A stretch of 64,000 nt of DNA. Origin: Vibrio rotiferianus CAIM 577 = LMG 21460. Its GTDB lineage: Bacteria; Pseudomonadota; Gammaproteobacteria; Enterobacterales; Vibrionaceae. The position numbers and the translations under genes are program-made. The stretch lies in assembly GCF_002741985.1 (NCBI RefSeq), contig NZ_APHW01000103.1:124001-188000 (forward strand), written 5' to 3'. The stretch's first letter is position 1; the number at the start of each line of letters is the position of its first letter. Below are positions 35,374 to 45,284 of this stretch, in pieces. The notes under the pieces are model-generated. The model searched no databases, was not told the DNA's origin, and saw only the letters and a list, made by a program, of their open reading frames with translations.

Positions 35374-36355
35374 TCATGTAGAGCAGACGGCTCTTGTCTT
35401 GTTAGGTATGGGTGAGGACGCTGCAGCTAAAGTATTGCAGCACTTCAGTCGTGATGAAACCCAACGAGTGACCAGAGCAATGGCTCGGTTAAGCGGCATT
35501 AAGAGTGATTCTGCACACGGAATTATCCAGCATTTCTTTGAAGATTTTCGCGAGCATAGTGGTATTCGTGGTGCTTCTAAAGAATATCTTTCGAACACGT
35601 TGCGTAAAGCACTTGGTAATGACTTAGCGAAAGGGCTGCTGAATAACCTATATGGCGATGAGATTCGAAACAACATGCAACGTTTGCAATGGGTAGATGC
35701 AGAAGTTTTAGCCCGTTTTATTGCTAATGAACACCCGCAGATGCAGGCTATTTTTCTTGCTTACTTACCCGCAGACAGTTCTTCTGCAGTGTTGAAACAT
35801 CTACCGGAAGATTATCATGATGAGCTGCTCTTTCGCATTGCTCGATTACAGGATATCGACCATCAGGTAGCGGCCGATCTTAATGACCTTATCGAGCGCT
35901 GTATCGAGCAGGTATCGACCAGTCAGAGCGCGCCAATGTCGGGTGTGAAGCAAGTTGCCGATATCATAAACCGCTTCGAAGGAGATCGTGCTTCGTTGAT
36001 GGAAATGCTGAAGCTTCATGATGAAGAAGTTGTTCGAGAGATTGAGCAAAATATGTTCGACTTCATGGTGCTGGGGCGTCAGAAAGAAGAAACCATGGAC
36101 CTTCTGGTGCAACAGGTGCCAATGGAACTGTGGGCTGTTGCATTGAAAGGTGCAGAAATTACCTTACAACAAGCTATCAAGCGTTCTATGCCTCAGCGCA
36201 TGGTTAAGGCGTTAGAAGATGATATGCAGGTACGTGGTGCTGTAGGCTTGAGTAGTGTTGAGCGCGCTCGTCAAGACATCATGGAGTTGGTCCGTGAACT
36301 GAGCGAGGCTGGTGAGATTGATTTGATCTTGTACGAAGAGCCTACAGTGGAGTAA
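35336..36355 (+). CDS. fliG: FliG, motor switch torque protein, lateral
   Basis: FliG (339 residues) turns stator force into rotation. The three domains are visible: N-terminal FliF-binding part (TALVLLGMGEDAAAKVLQHF), the middle part with EHPQ motif (FIANEHPQMQAIFLAYLPAD), and the C-terminal part with charged torque helix (LKGAEITLQQAIKRSMPQRM). The start lies inside the 3' end of fliF (38-base overlap). No later in-frame start preserves the N-terminal domain. Confidence 0.96.
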   Translation: MNTAQSKQKQTLSHVEQTALVLLGMGEDAAAKVLQHFSRDETQRVTRAMARLSGIKSDSAHGIIQHFFEDFREHSGIRGASKEYLSNTLRKALGNDLAKGLLNNLYGDEIRNNMQRLQWVDAEVLARFIANEHPQMQAIFLAYLPADSSSAVLKHLPEDYHDELLFRIARLQDIDHQVAADLNDLIERCIEQVSTSQSAPMSGVKQVADIINRFEGDRASLMEMLKLHDEEVVREIEQNMFDFMVLGRQKEETMDLLVQQVPMELWAVALKGAEITLQQAIKRSMPQRMVKALEDDMQVRGAVGLSSVERARQDIMELVRELSEAGEIDLILYEEPTVE

Positions 36356-36359
36356 AGCT

Positions 36360-37124
36360 ATGGCTGATTTTAACAACGTACTCGTTTCTAAAAAAATGCG
36401 TTTACCATCTTCTGCGTATCGCGTTCATCGCTTTCCACCATTGGCTCAACCAAATCTTATTGATGAAAACTTGGGATTAGACAATCAGTGGCAAGACACC
36501 CAAGTCGATCTTCAACAGCGTCTAGAGGCTGGTTTTCAGCAAGGCTTACAACAAGGCCATGACGAAGGTTTTCGTCAAGGTGTGGAACAAGGCCAGCAAC
36601 AAGGCGTACTTGAAGGGCAAAAAGAGGGCTTTCAGAAAGGGTTTGTATCAGGGGAGCAATCTGGCAAGCAAATGTTCAGTGAAGCCGCAAAGCCAGTCAA
36701 TGAGCTATACCAAGCATTGGCACGTTGGCAAGCAGAAAAAGAGCAGCAGCAGCGTCATGTGATTTGTGAATTGGTACAAAAAGTAGCTCAGCAAGTTATT
36801 CGTGCAGAATTGACGTTGATGCCACAGCAAATTCTTGCTCTGGTCGACGAAACCCTAGGAGCTATGCCGGGTAAGCATGAGACAGTAACGGTTCACCTGA
36901 ACCCGCAAGATCTTGAACGAATTACTCAAATAAATGCTGACCTACCAGCGAGCTGGAAACTTGTCGCAAACCCAGAATTGCAGACTGGTGGATGCCATTT
37001 AGTTACTGATGATGCAGAGGCCGATGCAAGTTGTGACTCTCGGTTAGAAGCTTGTATGGATAACGTAAAGCAACACCTTTTAGAAGAGGTGGCACTGCCT
37101 CAAGTTGAAGGTATTGATGAGTAA
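36360..37124 (+). CDS. fliH: FliH, export ATPase regulator, lateral
   Basis: FliH binds and inhibits the ATPase FliI. The protein has 254 residues. Residues about 55-100 hold the repeated G-xxx-G pattern common to FliH (QQGLQQGHDEGFRQGVEQGQ), followed by a coiled stretch and the FliI-binding C-terminal domain (AQQVIRAELTLMPQQILALV). It begins four bases after fliG and overlaps fliI. Confidence 0.93.
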   Translation: MADFNNVLVSKKMRLPSSAYRVHRFPPLAQPNLIDENLGLDNQWQDTQVDLQQRLEAGFQQGLQQGHDEGFRQGVEQGQQQGVLEGQKEGFQKGFVSGEQSGKQMFSEAAKPVNELYQALARWQAEKEQQQRHVICELVQKVAQQVIRAELTLMPQQILALVDETLGAMPGKHETVTVHLNPQDLERITQINADLPASWKLVANPELQTGGCHLVTDDAEADASCDSRLEACMDNVKQHLLEEVALPQVEGIDE

Positions 37125-38463
37125 TGCAATGCCACGAGGCCTATTAAGCGAGCGAATGAGTGATGCGATCGCGTCACTCGATTCTATCCCTGTTGCGAGA
37201 GTGACTGGGCGACTGGTCAAAGTGAATGGTTTAATGATGCAAGCCGTAGGGTGCCGATTCAAATTGGAGCAGCGTTGCCTCGTCGAAACGGATGAAGGCG
37301 ATATGATTGAAGCCCAAGTTGTCGGGTTTGATCATACCGTTGCGTATTTAATGCCGATTCGCCGTTTAGGTGGTCTGTTTGCAGGCGCAAAAGTTATCCC
37401 GCTTGATGGTGATAGTACCGTACAGTTAAGCAGTAACTGGCTAGGTAGAGTGGTTAACGGCCTTGGTGAAGCGCTGGATGATGGTCCAGTGCTGAAAGGA
37501 GGAGAGCGAGTCTCTCTCGAACCAAAGCAGATTAACCCACTGAAACGCCGTCCAGTTGATACACCACTAAATGTTGGAGTGAGGGCGATAAATGGTTTGC
37601 TTACTGTTGGGAAGGGGCAACGTATCGGCTTAATGGCCGGAAGTGGTGTCGGTAAAAGTGTTTTAATGGGAATGATTACCCAAAATACAGAAGCTGATGT
37701 CATTGTTGTTGGCTTGATTGGTGAACGTGGTCGAGAGGTGAGAGAGTTTGTAGAAAGAAACCTAACACCTGAAGCTCGTCAGAAAGCGATCATTATTGCT
37801 GCTCCAGCGGATGAATCCCCTTTGATGAGATTAAGAGCCACCTTACTATGTCATCGTGTAGCAGAGTACTTTCGTGACCAAGGTAAAGATGTTCTGTTGT
37901 TAATGGATTCTTTGACTCGCTACGCCATGGCACAACGTGAGATTGCCCTGTCTTTGGGGGAACCACCAGCTTCACGTGGCTATCCACCTTCTGTTTTTAG
38001 TGTGCTCCCGCAACTACTTGAAAGAGCGGGTAACAGTGAAAACCCACACGGAAGTTTGACGGCTATTTATACGGTATTGGCGGAAGGCGATGATCAACAG
38101 GATCCCGTGGTCGATTCTGCTCGAGCCATCCTTGATGGTCATGTGGTGTTGTCACGTCAATTAGCCGAGCAAGGGCACTATCCAGCGATTGATATCAACG
38201 CATCAATTAGTCGATGCATGACTGCGTGTACGCAAGAGGCTCATAGCACAATTGCCAATCAGTTTAGGCAACTTTACTCGAGTTACCTTCAAGTCAAAGA
38301 ACTGCTGCCTTTAGGTGGTTACCAGCCAGGTCAAGATCCAGAGCTCGATCGCTCGGTAGCGATTTATCCTCAATTGAGAAGTTATTTACAACAGTCAGCC
38401 ACTGAATCCGTTGATTACCCAACGAGCTTGACCGAGCTTGCTCAATTGTTTCAGGCACAATGA
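37117..38463 (+). CDS. fliI: FliI, flagellum-specific ATPase, lateral
   Basis: FliI energises unfolding and delivery of export substrates. Walker A is GSGVGKSVLMG, and the ATPase signature DSLTRYAMAQREIALSLGEP lies around residue 265-285, followed by PPASRGYPPSVFSVLP. The frame opens at a TTG (37105), but the ATG at 37117, overlapping the fliH stop by eight bases, is the more usual choice and gives 448 residues. F1-type beta-subunit family. Confidence 0.95.
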   Translation: MSNAMPRGLLSERMSDAIASLDSIPVARVTGRLVKVNGLMMQAVGCRFKLEQRCLVETDEGDMIEAQVVGFDHTVAYLMPIRRLGGLFAGAKVIPLDGDSTVQLSSNWLGRVVNGLGEALDDGPVLKGGERVSLEPKQINPLKRRPVDTPLNVGVRAINGLLTVGKGQRIGLMAGSGVGKSVLMGMITQNTEADVIVVGLIGERGREVREFVERNLTPEARQKAIIIAAPADESPLMRLRATLLCHRVAEYFRDQGKDVLLLMDSLTRYAMAQREIALSLGEPPASRGYPPSVFSVLPQLLERAGNSENPHGSLTAIYTVLAEGDDQQDPVVDSARAILDGHVVLSRQLAEQGHYPAIDINASISRCMTACTQEAHSTIANQFRQLYSSYLQVKELLPLGGYQPGQDPELDRSVAIYPQLRSYLQQSATESVDYPTSLTELAQLFQAQ

Positions 38464-38473
38464 GGGCTAAGTT

Positions 38474-38914
38474 GTGGAAGCAAAATTAAAAGCGGTCGGT
38501 AAACTACAACTGATGGAAGAAAAGCAGCGTGATCGCGTTGGGCAGCAACTTGACCAGATGCGTCAGCAGCATGTTCATTTGCAAACACAACTGCAGCAGC
38601 TTTCTGCGCTAAAAAATCACGCGGGACAATCGGCATTGATGGCGCCAACATTGAACAGTGCGACGTTAATGAACTTAAATCGAGTTGATCAGATGCTGCA
38701 AAAAATGTTGCAGCATCACGAGCATGAGCAAGCAGTAATGCAAGCCCGTTGCACCTCAGTTCAAAAGCAATTGGAACACAAACACGCTCGCGTTCAGGGA
38801 CTAGAGAAAGTACTGGAACGCTGGCGAGCCAAACAAAACTATGAGAAAGCGAAGAAAGAACAAAAGCTCATAGAGGATATTATTAACTCACGATTGAAGA
38901 GAAAGGTACTTTAG
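38474..38914 (+). CDS. fliJ: FliJ, export chaperone-cycling protein, lateral
   Basis: A 146-residue, highly helical, basic coiled-coil protein with many Gln and Lys (EEKQRDRVGQQLDQMRQQHV), the pattern of FliJ, which forms the stalk of the FliI ring. Starts with GTG 10 bases after fliI. Last gene of the lafK-fliJ operon; a 31-base gap separates it from the convergent GGDEF/EAL gene. Confidence 0.9.
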   Translation: MEAKLKAVGKLQLMEEKQRDRVGQQLDQMRQQHVHLQTQLQQLSALKNHAGQSALMAPTLNSATLMNLNRVDQMLQKMLQHHEHEQAVMQARCTSVQKQLEHKHARVQGLEKVLERWRAKQNYEKAKKEQKLIEDIINSRLKRKVL

Positions 38915-38945
38915 TTTAGTGAGAGCGAGCCATACGAAAGAGTCT

Positions 38946-41160
38946 TTACGCCACAGTCTTTACTCCCTTTTTTGCCATACCTTTTAAACAAACAACCAAT
39001 GGCATTGGCTTCGCAACACCATAACCTTGTGCATAGTTGATTCCTAATTCAGATAAGATCTGAATGTGGGCTTCACTTTCGACAAATTCCGCAACTGTCT
39101 GAAGTTTCATCTCGCGCGCTACAGTGCAAATCGAGCTTACGATCAATCGGTCGGTTTCATTGTAAGGTAGGTTTTTAACAAATGCTCCATCTATCTTTAG
39201 TACATCAAGTGGCAGTCTTCTTAAATACTCAAAACTTGCATATCCAGTACCGAAGTCATCGATGGCAACTTTGCAGCCCGCCTCTCGCAGTGTCGTTAGT
39301 GTTTCTATTGCTTGTTGCTCATTGTTTAATGCTGATGATTCGATGATTTCGAAACAGATTTTCTCTAAAGGAATCTTTAACTGCGCTGCCTTGGAGATTA
39401 TTTGCTCGGCTAAGTTTGGTACACCAAGTGTTTTAGCGGTTAAGTTGATTGAGCAGTAATCGATTTGGGTCCAATCTTCTACGTGAGCATCAAGCATTAG
39501 AAACGTATGGTCAATTACCCATCGATCGAGTTGAGTTTCCAAGCCAAATTGGTTAATCAAAGGAAAAAAATCGGCAGGAGCAAGTATTGAACCATCCGAG
39601 TTTATTACTCTCAATAAAACCTCAAAGCTAGTTGGTGTATTGGCTGTAGGTGACAGAGTCTTATATGGCTGACAGTAGAGTTCGAACTGATCATTTTTGA
39701 ATATCTGCTGGATGTAGTTCAGTTTGTCTACTCGATCTGAATGCGCAGAGTTTAGTTTGACCCAATGTATGGTTTCATCGTATCCAGCTCTTTGGTCGCA
39801 AAGTACCGAGGCAACTTTTTCTATGTCCATCGTTGGATAGATACGAGCGCAGTGCAAGACAGGATTAACCAAAGATACTGATGTCCCTTGCCAATAAAAC
39901 TGGAATTTTGCCAGATGCCGAGAAACTTCATAGAGCTCACCATGTATGCCCTCAGACATTTCAGTAAAACTAATGACTCCCGTTGAAAAAGGGGGGGCGA
40001 TAGCAGCGGTTAATCCCTTCATTTCTTGAACTTAAATAATCACTAAGTTGCTTAATGAGTTGAGATTTTCCTTCATGCCCTAACCCTGTCAGCATTGAAA
40101 GAGTTGAAGTTAGATCTAAGTAGATCAAGACAGATTGTGACTGGGTAAATAGGTCTTCTTTTAGCTGAGCAATATTGTATAACTCAGTATAGGGGTCTAT
40201 CCGCTCCGCTTGAATCTGCTTTTGAGACATCTCATAGTATTTGATGGAATAGCCAGCGAGCAGGTAGGCTAGGGTAACGAGTACGGAAACAATGATCATT
40301 AATCCTAGCAACTTTTCTTGATTGTGCGGGCCAGCGTTGAATGCATGTATGGCATCGTAGATGATGAGTAATGTTGCAAATGAGCCAATTACTAATGGCT
40401 GAATAATTCCATGGCGAGATAAACCGGAGATTACAATAAGAATTAAGCAAAAACTCACCGTATTGAGTAGGAAGGAGCTCGGTGCATACGCTGCTAAACT
40501 CAGCAAACCGATACTGCCAAATAGCCAAAAAAGATAGCGCTTATCCGTGTTTCTGGAGTGACGTAAGCTTCGGTCTAGGGCAATAAAGCGTTGTTGATCA
40601 GTACCGGTTAGCAAACACGTTGCAACGTATAGGGTTGGCGTGACAAGTAACTGTGTCAGGTATCCACCTAATGTTGCATAGACGAGGAAGTGGGTGTCAA
40701 AATAATTGCTTCCTATTACACCACTAACTATCAACATCATCATTGTATTAGCCAGTGGGTAAAAACATCCGGCCGTTAAGAAAAACACGCTTAGCCTAGT
40801 GGAAGCGGGTTTATCTAGTGCTCTATCATTATAGGTATGAAACAACCATGCGGTTAGAAATGGAACAATGGGAAGGAGCAGGCTATAAGTTGCACTGAAT
40901 TGAACTCCTCTCCCCGTTAGCCAGTAATAAAAGAACAACCCAAGCACGACGCTGGGTATCGCTTTTGATCTATAGCGAAGAAAGCTAACTAACGCCGTAG
41001 CGCCAACGATAGAGATGATTTGGAAATTGTCTTGTTCTAAAACGAAAAGAGAAGATAGTCCATAGCTGACGAATATCATCGACACAATAGAAAGCGATAA
41101 TATAACGTAGGAAAATACTCCGTATTTTGAAGTATTGATGCTCATCTCATTACTCTGCAA
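38946..41160 (-). pseudogene. Membrane GGDEF/EAL c-di-GMP phosphodiesterase, split by frameshift
   Basis: Two overlapping frames form one gene: 41160-39970 (N-terminal 396 residues) and 40022-38946. The N-terminal 300 residues are eight to ten membrane helices of MASE1-like type, then a degenerate GGDEF domain (no GGDEF motif). The C-terminal EAL domain looks active: EVL at the EAL position, NLTAKTLG, FEIIESS, DDFGTGYASFEYLRR, KIDGAFV and AEFVESEAH. The break is a run of seven G on the plus strand (39991-39997); with six the frames join (RPPFSTGVISF). Located directly after the lateral operon; it may lower c-di-GMP to promote swarming, but this is inference. Confidence 0.8.
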
Positions 41161-41211
41161 ACGATTTACTACGCATCATAGCAAGTTTTGTGATTTCCAA
41201 ATAATGGAAAA

Positions 41212-41250
41212 TCCACAGGATACGGTTGTTTACTTCACGTTTCCTGTGGA
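41212..41250 (-). terminator. Hairpin after serine protease gene
   Basis: TCCTGTGGA (41242-41250) and TCCACAGGA (41212-41220) form a 9-bp perfect inverted repeat, followed on the minus strand by TTTT. It lies 17 bases after the protease stop and is a plausible terminator. Confidence 0.6.
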
Positions 41251-41266
41251 AAGTAACAACATTAAA

Positions 41267-42316
41267 TCAGACTGCGTAACGTCGGCGTAGGTAGCTGAAA
41301 GGGAGTAGGAAAATAAACAAAAATGGGGAGAGACCGCCACCACTGCCTCCTCCTGAATCTGTTTCTGTCACGACCGTATCTTGCGGTTCAAATCCTGAGT
41401 CACCTTCGCTGTAGTAATCCTCAGAGGCAGCCTTTGAAGCATCATAGACAGTTTTTGTTCCACTACTAGTAAGTCGTTCAATCCAAGTTGTATAGTTTAA
41501 CACCTCGGTAAACACACTCGGGATGGATGGAGATTCACATACAGAAGAACCATAACTAACAATGCCAATTTGCTGATAGCTTCCATCGTTATCTAGGTAA
41601 GTCAGAGGCCCTCCTGAGTCGCCACGGCAAATACCGGTGTAGGGTTTGTTTGGAAAGCCGTTAGCGCAAAGGGTTTCTTGACTATGGTATCCTGATACAA
41701 GGCTTGCGCATTGGCTGTCTGTCAATGGGCGAACATCGGCTGTGAGTAAGTAATCTGCGCCAGACGTATCATTTGATGATGTTTGACCAAGGCCGAAGAT
41801 TTGGTAAACGCTTTGTGCACTGTAATCGCCGAAGTCTTGTGGCAAGGTAATCGATTGAACATTATCAGTAATAGGGTAACTGAGTTCGAGAATGGCAATA
41901 TCATTAATCCATAAATCGGATTCATTGTAGTCTGGGTGCTGCGTTATTGTTTTTACATCTTTGAACTCTTGGACATACACATCTGAGCCTGAGGGGTTTT
42001 TGACTAAGACTCGTAGGTCATCTTCTGACCAGCCGTTAGAAAAGACATCTCCGCCAACGCAATGTGCCGCAGTCATAATGTATCGGTCATTGACGATGGT
42101 ACCACCGCAAACGTCAGCAAAAGTATTTGAACCTTGTCTGTGAAGTATGAGTCGAGCGAAGAAAGGGGCTTGATTCGGAGTGATCTTCTCTCCATTGATC
42201 ACGGCAGTGGAAAGTCCGGGCTGGTTGTTTGCTGTTTTGACGGTTACCTCGGAGGCAAAGACTTGTAGCCCGAGCAGTAAAGAGATATTTGCAACGATAA
42301 CTGGTGATAACTTCAT
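41267..42316 (-). CDS. Secreted trypsin-like serine protease with GlyGly-CTERM
   Basis: A 349-residue secreted S1 protease. The start at 42316 follows AGGGGAAC and gives a signal peptide (MKLSPVIVANISLLLGLQVF, cut after A). The triad is intact: His in TAAHC, Asp in NDIAIL, Ser in GDSGGPL. The end has GGGSGGG, a hydrophobic stretch PFLFIFLLPFSYL and RRRY, the GlyGly-CTERM sorting signal that rhombosortase cleaves after type II secretion in Vibrio. The frame opens at 42358 but that start lies at the repeat edge. Confidence 0.88.
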   Translation of the reverse strand: MKLSPVIVANISLLLGLQVFASEVTVKTANNQPGLSTAVINGEKITPNQAPFFARLILHRQGSNTFADVCGGTIVNDRYIMTAAHCVGGDVFSNGWSEDDLRVLVKNPSGSDVYVQEFKDVKTITQHPDYNESDLWINDIAILELSYPITDNVQSITLPQDFGDYSAQSVYQIFGLGQTSSNDTSGADYLLTADVRPLTDSQCASLVSGYHSQETLCANGFPNKPYTGICRGDSGGPLTYLDNDGSYQQIGIVSYGSSVCESPSIPSVFTEVLNYTTWIERLTSSGTKTVYDASKAASEDYYSEGDSGFEPQDTVVTETDSGGGSGGGLSPFLFIFLLPFSYLRRRYAV

Positions 42317-42350
42317 GCATGTTCCCCTGTTGTTATCTTCATTAATTAGT

Positions 42351-42630
42351 ATACCCAAGTAACCTCGAGATGCTAGGTTCAGCGAGAATGACTTGGTTTG
42401 TAGACGCGGCGGCGATTTAAAGGTTTAGTGGGTCTAAATCAAGAATCGACAACAAAGTATACAAGCCAAGTCTCTTACTATTTGCAAAGAGGGCCCTTTG
42501 GGAGCGTGTCATTGCCCCGATTGCTGCGTCAAACAACTTGGAAAGAGCTGGCTATTACGCTGCGTTGTTTTCCTTGCACTCGAGTCAATGACAACGCTCT
42601 GAATCCTGCATCTTGAAGTCACTTGGGTAT
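42351..42630. repeat. 280-bp palindromic interspersed element (MITE-like)
   Basis: The ends ATACCCAAGT (42351) and ACTTGGGTAT (42630) are inverted repeats extending about 32 bases (roughly 26 matches), and CTCGAGATGC at the left pairs with GCATCTTGAAG at the right. The interior has no long frame of its own. I recognise this type of ATACCCAAGT...ACTTGGGTAT sequence as a repeated element in Harveyi-clade genomes. TA flanks both ends. It lies between the protease and the LysR gene and fills the gap 42317-42683. Confidence 0.65.
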
Positions 42631-42683
42631 ATATGCAGTGATGTTAAGTTATGTTCTTTCTATTTTTAGCTTTTAACCAGTTC

Positions 42684-43582
42684 TCACTGAGCGTTAAGCT
42701 CTTTTTTTAGCCATGCTCTTAGTTGATGCATCGACTCTAGCTTAAGTTTATGGGGAGGACAGACAAAATAGAATTTCTGATAAGGGTTTACGACTGGCTC
42801 TCCTAGCTCAATTAATTGTCCATACTTGATGTCGTCTTTAACAAACAATCGGTGTGTTACTAGCAATCCTAAACGTCTTGTCGTGGCTTGAACTGCTTGA
42901 ATCGACATATTAAAGGTCATCGGTTTGATGTTAGTTGGGCGTTGAAGTCCAGTTTCCTCTTGCCAAACTTGCCAGTCACGCTTGCGACGATCATTCGTCA
43001 CCTCGATGATAGGGTAAGCCGACAAAAGGTGGCGGATGTCACGACTTTCTGATTGCTCTAACAGTTCAGGGCTGCACACTAGCACTAACTCATCTTCGCT
43101 GAGCATTTCACAGTAGTAATCTTGCCACTCTTCTGGGCTGCCATGTACGACAGCGACATCAATCCCTTCTTGCTCCAAGCTAAACTGCCCAACTAGGTTC
43201 GACAAACGAATATCCAACTGGGGGGGGCGTAATCTTGTAAGCTCGACATGCGAGGTATCCACCAATGCAAGGCGAGCGAATTAACCATGTTGAGCGTAAT
43301 TCGCATGGAGTTTTGATCGTGAATCAAAGCCTCTGTCGCATCGACGATTTGCTCAAGAGCTGGTGAGACTTTTCGATAGTATTTCTTGCCGTCATTGTTG
43401 AGTATGACTTGGCGGCCGATGCGGTCAAACAGAGGTTTGTTGACCTGACTCTCTAAGGATTTGATGGCCTGGCTGACCGCCGAATGGCTAACCGAGAGTA
43501 AATGGGCGGCTTCTGTCATGCTACCTGTCTCCGCTACGGCGACAAATGCGTAGATGGATTTTAGCGGTACTAACTTGCGCAT
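42684..43582 (-). pseudogene. LysR-family regulator split by frameshift
   Basis: Frames 43582-43193 (N-terminal winged helix, GSMTEAAHLLSVSHSAVSQA, then IKSLESQVNKPLFDRIGRQV) and 43265-42684 (substrate-binding domain, PQLDIRLSNLVGQFSLEQEG, IDVAVVHG) together make one normal LysR protein of about 298 residues. They are broken at a run of eight G on the plus strand (43220-43227); six or nine would restore the frame. It is divergent from the EamA transporter at 43728, suggesting that it regulates it. Confidence 0.82.
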
Positions 43583-43727
43583 GCTGCTATTACTCTCTCT
43601 TTTGATGGGGTGGATCGTATCTGGATAATTTAAATCTGTAAGTTTTTCTTACAAGTAAGTTTAAAATTACTCGCTATTTCTCATTTGTTTACTTTCTTAA
43701 AATACTCCGTGAATTAAGGAGTATCTA

Positions 43728-44651
43728 ATGAAAGAAGAAAATAAACCTGTCACCTTCATGTTAATGTCGACATTAAGTTTATCTGTTACAGGACTGTTAG
43801 CAAAGCAGCTCAGTAACGATTTATCCGTGACCATGTTCAGTTTCCTCCGCTTCTTCACTCCGGCTCTCATTTTGTTGGTCATATTGCGCTTTAAGAATCT
43901 TACTTTGCCTACTGTAGGAACCATTAAGCCGATTTTGCTTCGTGCTCTTTTCATCGCAATGTGTCAGTTGTGTTTTATCGCGTCGCTGCAAACGCTGACT
44001 CTGGTTGAAGGTGTCGTGCTATTTGCGACTGGGCCACTGTTTATGCCAATCGTCGAGAAGCTGTTTATGCGTGGTCAGATTCGAATGTCGACCATCGTAG
44101 CGCTCGTTATGGCGTTTTCAGGTGTGATTTTATTGGCTGGTTCGGATGGCGAGTTTACATGGCGTATCGATTTGCTGTTGGGATTAGCTGGTGGGCTGTT
44201 TAACTCTGGTTCTCAACTGACGCTCTACAAAGCAAGTAAGAGCGGCTTATCACCGCTTGAAATCAACTTTTGGACCTTTGGCGCAGCAGCTCTGTTTATC
44301 TTGCCACTGGTCGTGGTGAACGACGCCAGCATGTTGATGAGCTCAATGTCGATAAGCACTTTTGAAACGCCCAATACGGTGCTCGTATTTCTGATGTCGT
44401 TACTTATTATTAATACGCAAGTATTTCGTTCTAAAGCTTACCAACTTGCAAGTAGTGGTTCACAGCTCGCTCCACTTATATTCACTAACTTACTGTTTAC
44501 AGCAATATGGCAATGGGCGTTCTTTGAAGACCAAATGAGTGATAGTCAGGTTATGGGCATCAGTTTAATTGTCCTAGCGACGGTAATGAATACCTGCTGG
44601 ATTAGGTTCTCGGCACGCCGTATAGGTTTACTGCGACCTAAAACACCTTAA
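43728..44651 (+). CDS. DMT-superfamily transporter (EamA domains)
   Basis: A 307-residue inner-membrane protein with about ten hydrophobic helices in two EamA repeats (residues about 5-140 and 150-290). FLRFFTPALILLVIL and ALVMAFSGVILLAGSDG are typical of the first repeat. Substrates of this family vary (amino acids, nucleosides, small drugs) and cannot be given here. It is divergent from a LysR gene, whose product may control it. Confidence 0.85.
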   Translation: MKEENKPVTFMLMSTLSLSVTGLLAKQLSNDLSVTMFSFLRFFTPALILLVILRFKNLTLPTVGTIKPILLRALFIAMCQLCFIASLQTLTLVEGVVLFATGPLFMPIVEKLFMRGQIRMSTIVALVMAFSGVILLAGSDGEFTWRIDLLLGLAGGLFNSGSQLTLYKASKSGLSPLEINFWTFGAAALFILPLVVVNDASMLMSSMSISTFETPNTVLVFLMSLLIINTQVFRSKAYQLASSGSQLAPLIFTNLLFTAIWQWAFFEDQMSDSQVMGISLIVLATVMNTCWIRFSARRIGLLRPKTP

Positions 44652-44759
44652 GGATAGGTTTAGCCTAGCAAGCTGTGACAAATGAAGTGTAAACGTCAGT
44701 GCCTGTTTGATTTTTAATCAGAATGAGCTAGCGTCAAGAAAGATGCAGGGAGAGAAAAC

Positions 44760-45200
44760 ATGCTGACTTTAAACTATCACGTCGAGATTACTGCGACACC
44801 TCAGCGCGTATGGAGCGTGCTGACCGATGTCGAACTATACAAACGATGGGCGCAAGCCTTTTCGCCTCAGTCTCAATTTGATGGCGCATGGGAAGAAGGT
44901 TGTGACATGACTTTTTTTGACCCAGATATGGGTGGAACGAGAGCGATAATTGACACGGTACAGCCGTTACAAAAACTGGAGTTTCATCATGTTGCCATTT
45001 TTAACCCAGATAATCGGCAGCAATTGGATGGAGACTTAGCGTCCAAGTGGATCGGATCGCGAGAGATCTATCAGATCGATACGTTGGATGATCGCTTGTT
45101 GTTGAGTATAACCATTCACACTCACAGTGATTTTGTGTCAATGTTCAACCACGGCTGGGAGAAGGCTCTGCCTTTGATCAAAACCATCAGTGAAGAGTAA
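44760..45200 (+). CDS. SRPBCC-family protein
   Basis: A 146-residue protein with the START/polyketide-cyclase-like fold: VEITATPQRVWSVLTDVELYKRW at the N-terminus, YQIDTLDDRLLLSITIHTHS in the middle, and a C-terminal long helix. Such proteins bind hydrophobic ligands in a helix-grip pocket. A ribosome site (AGGGAGAG) precedes the ATG. No neighbouring gene hints at its ligand. Confidence 0.75.
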   Translation: MLTLNYHVEITATPQRVWSVLTDVELYKRWAQAFSPQSQFDGAWEEGCDMTFFDPDMGGTRAIIDTVQPLQKLEFHHVAIFNPDNRQQLDGDLASKWIGSREIYQIDTLDDRLLLSITIHTHSDFVSMFNHGWEKALPLIKTISEE

Positions 45201-45284
45201 GGTGAGGTTGCAAGCTAAGATTGGGCTGACGACAGGTGAGTTGTGGGTATACAATAGCCGCCAATTTGCGCACCAAGAGAGTTG

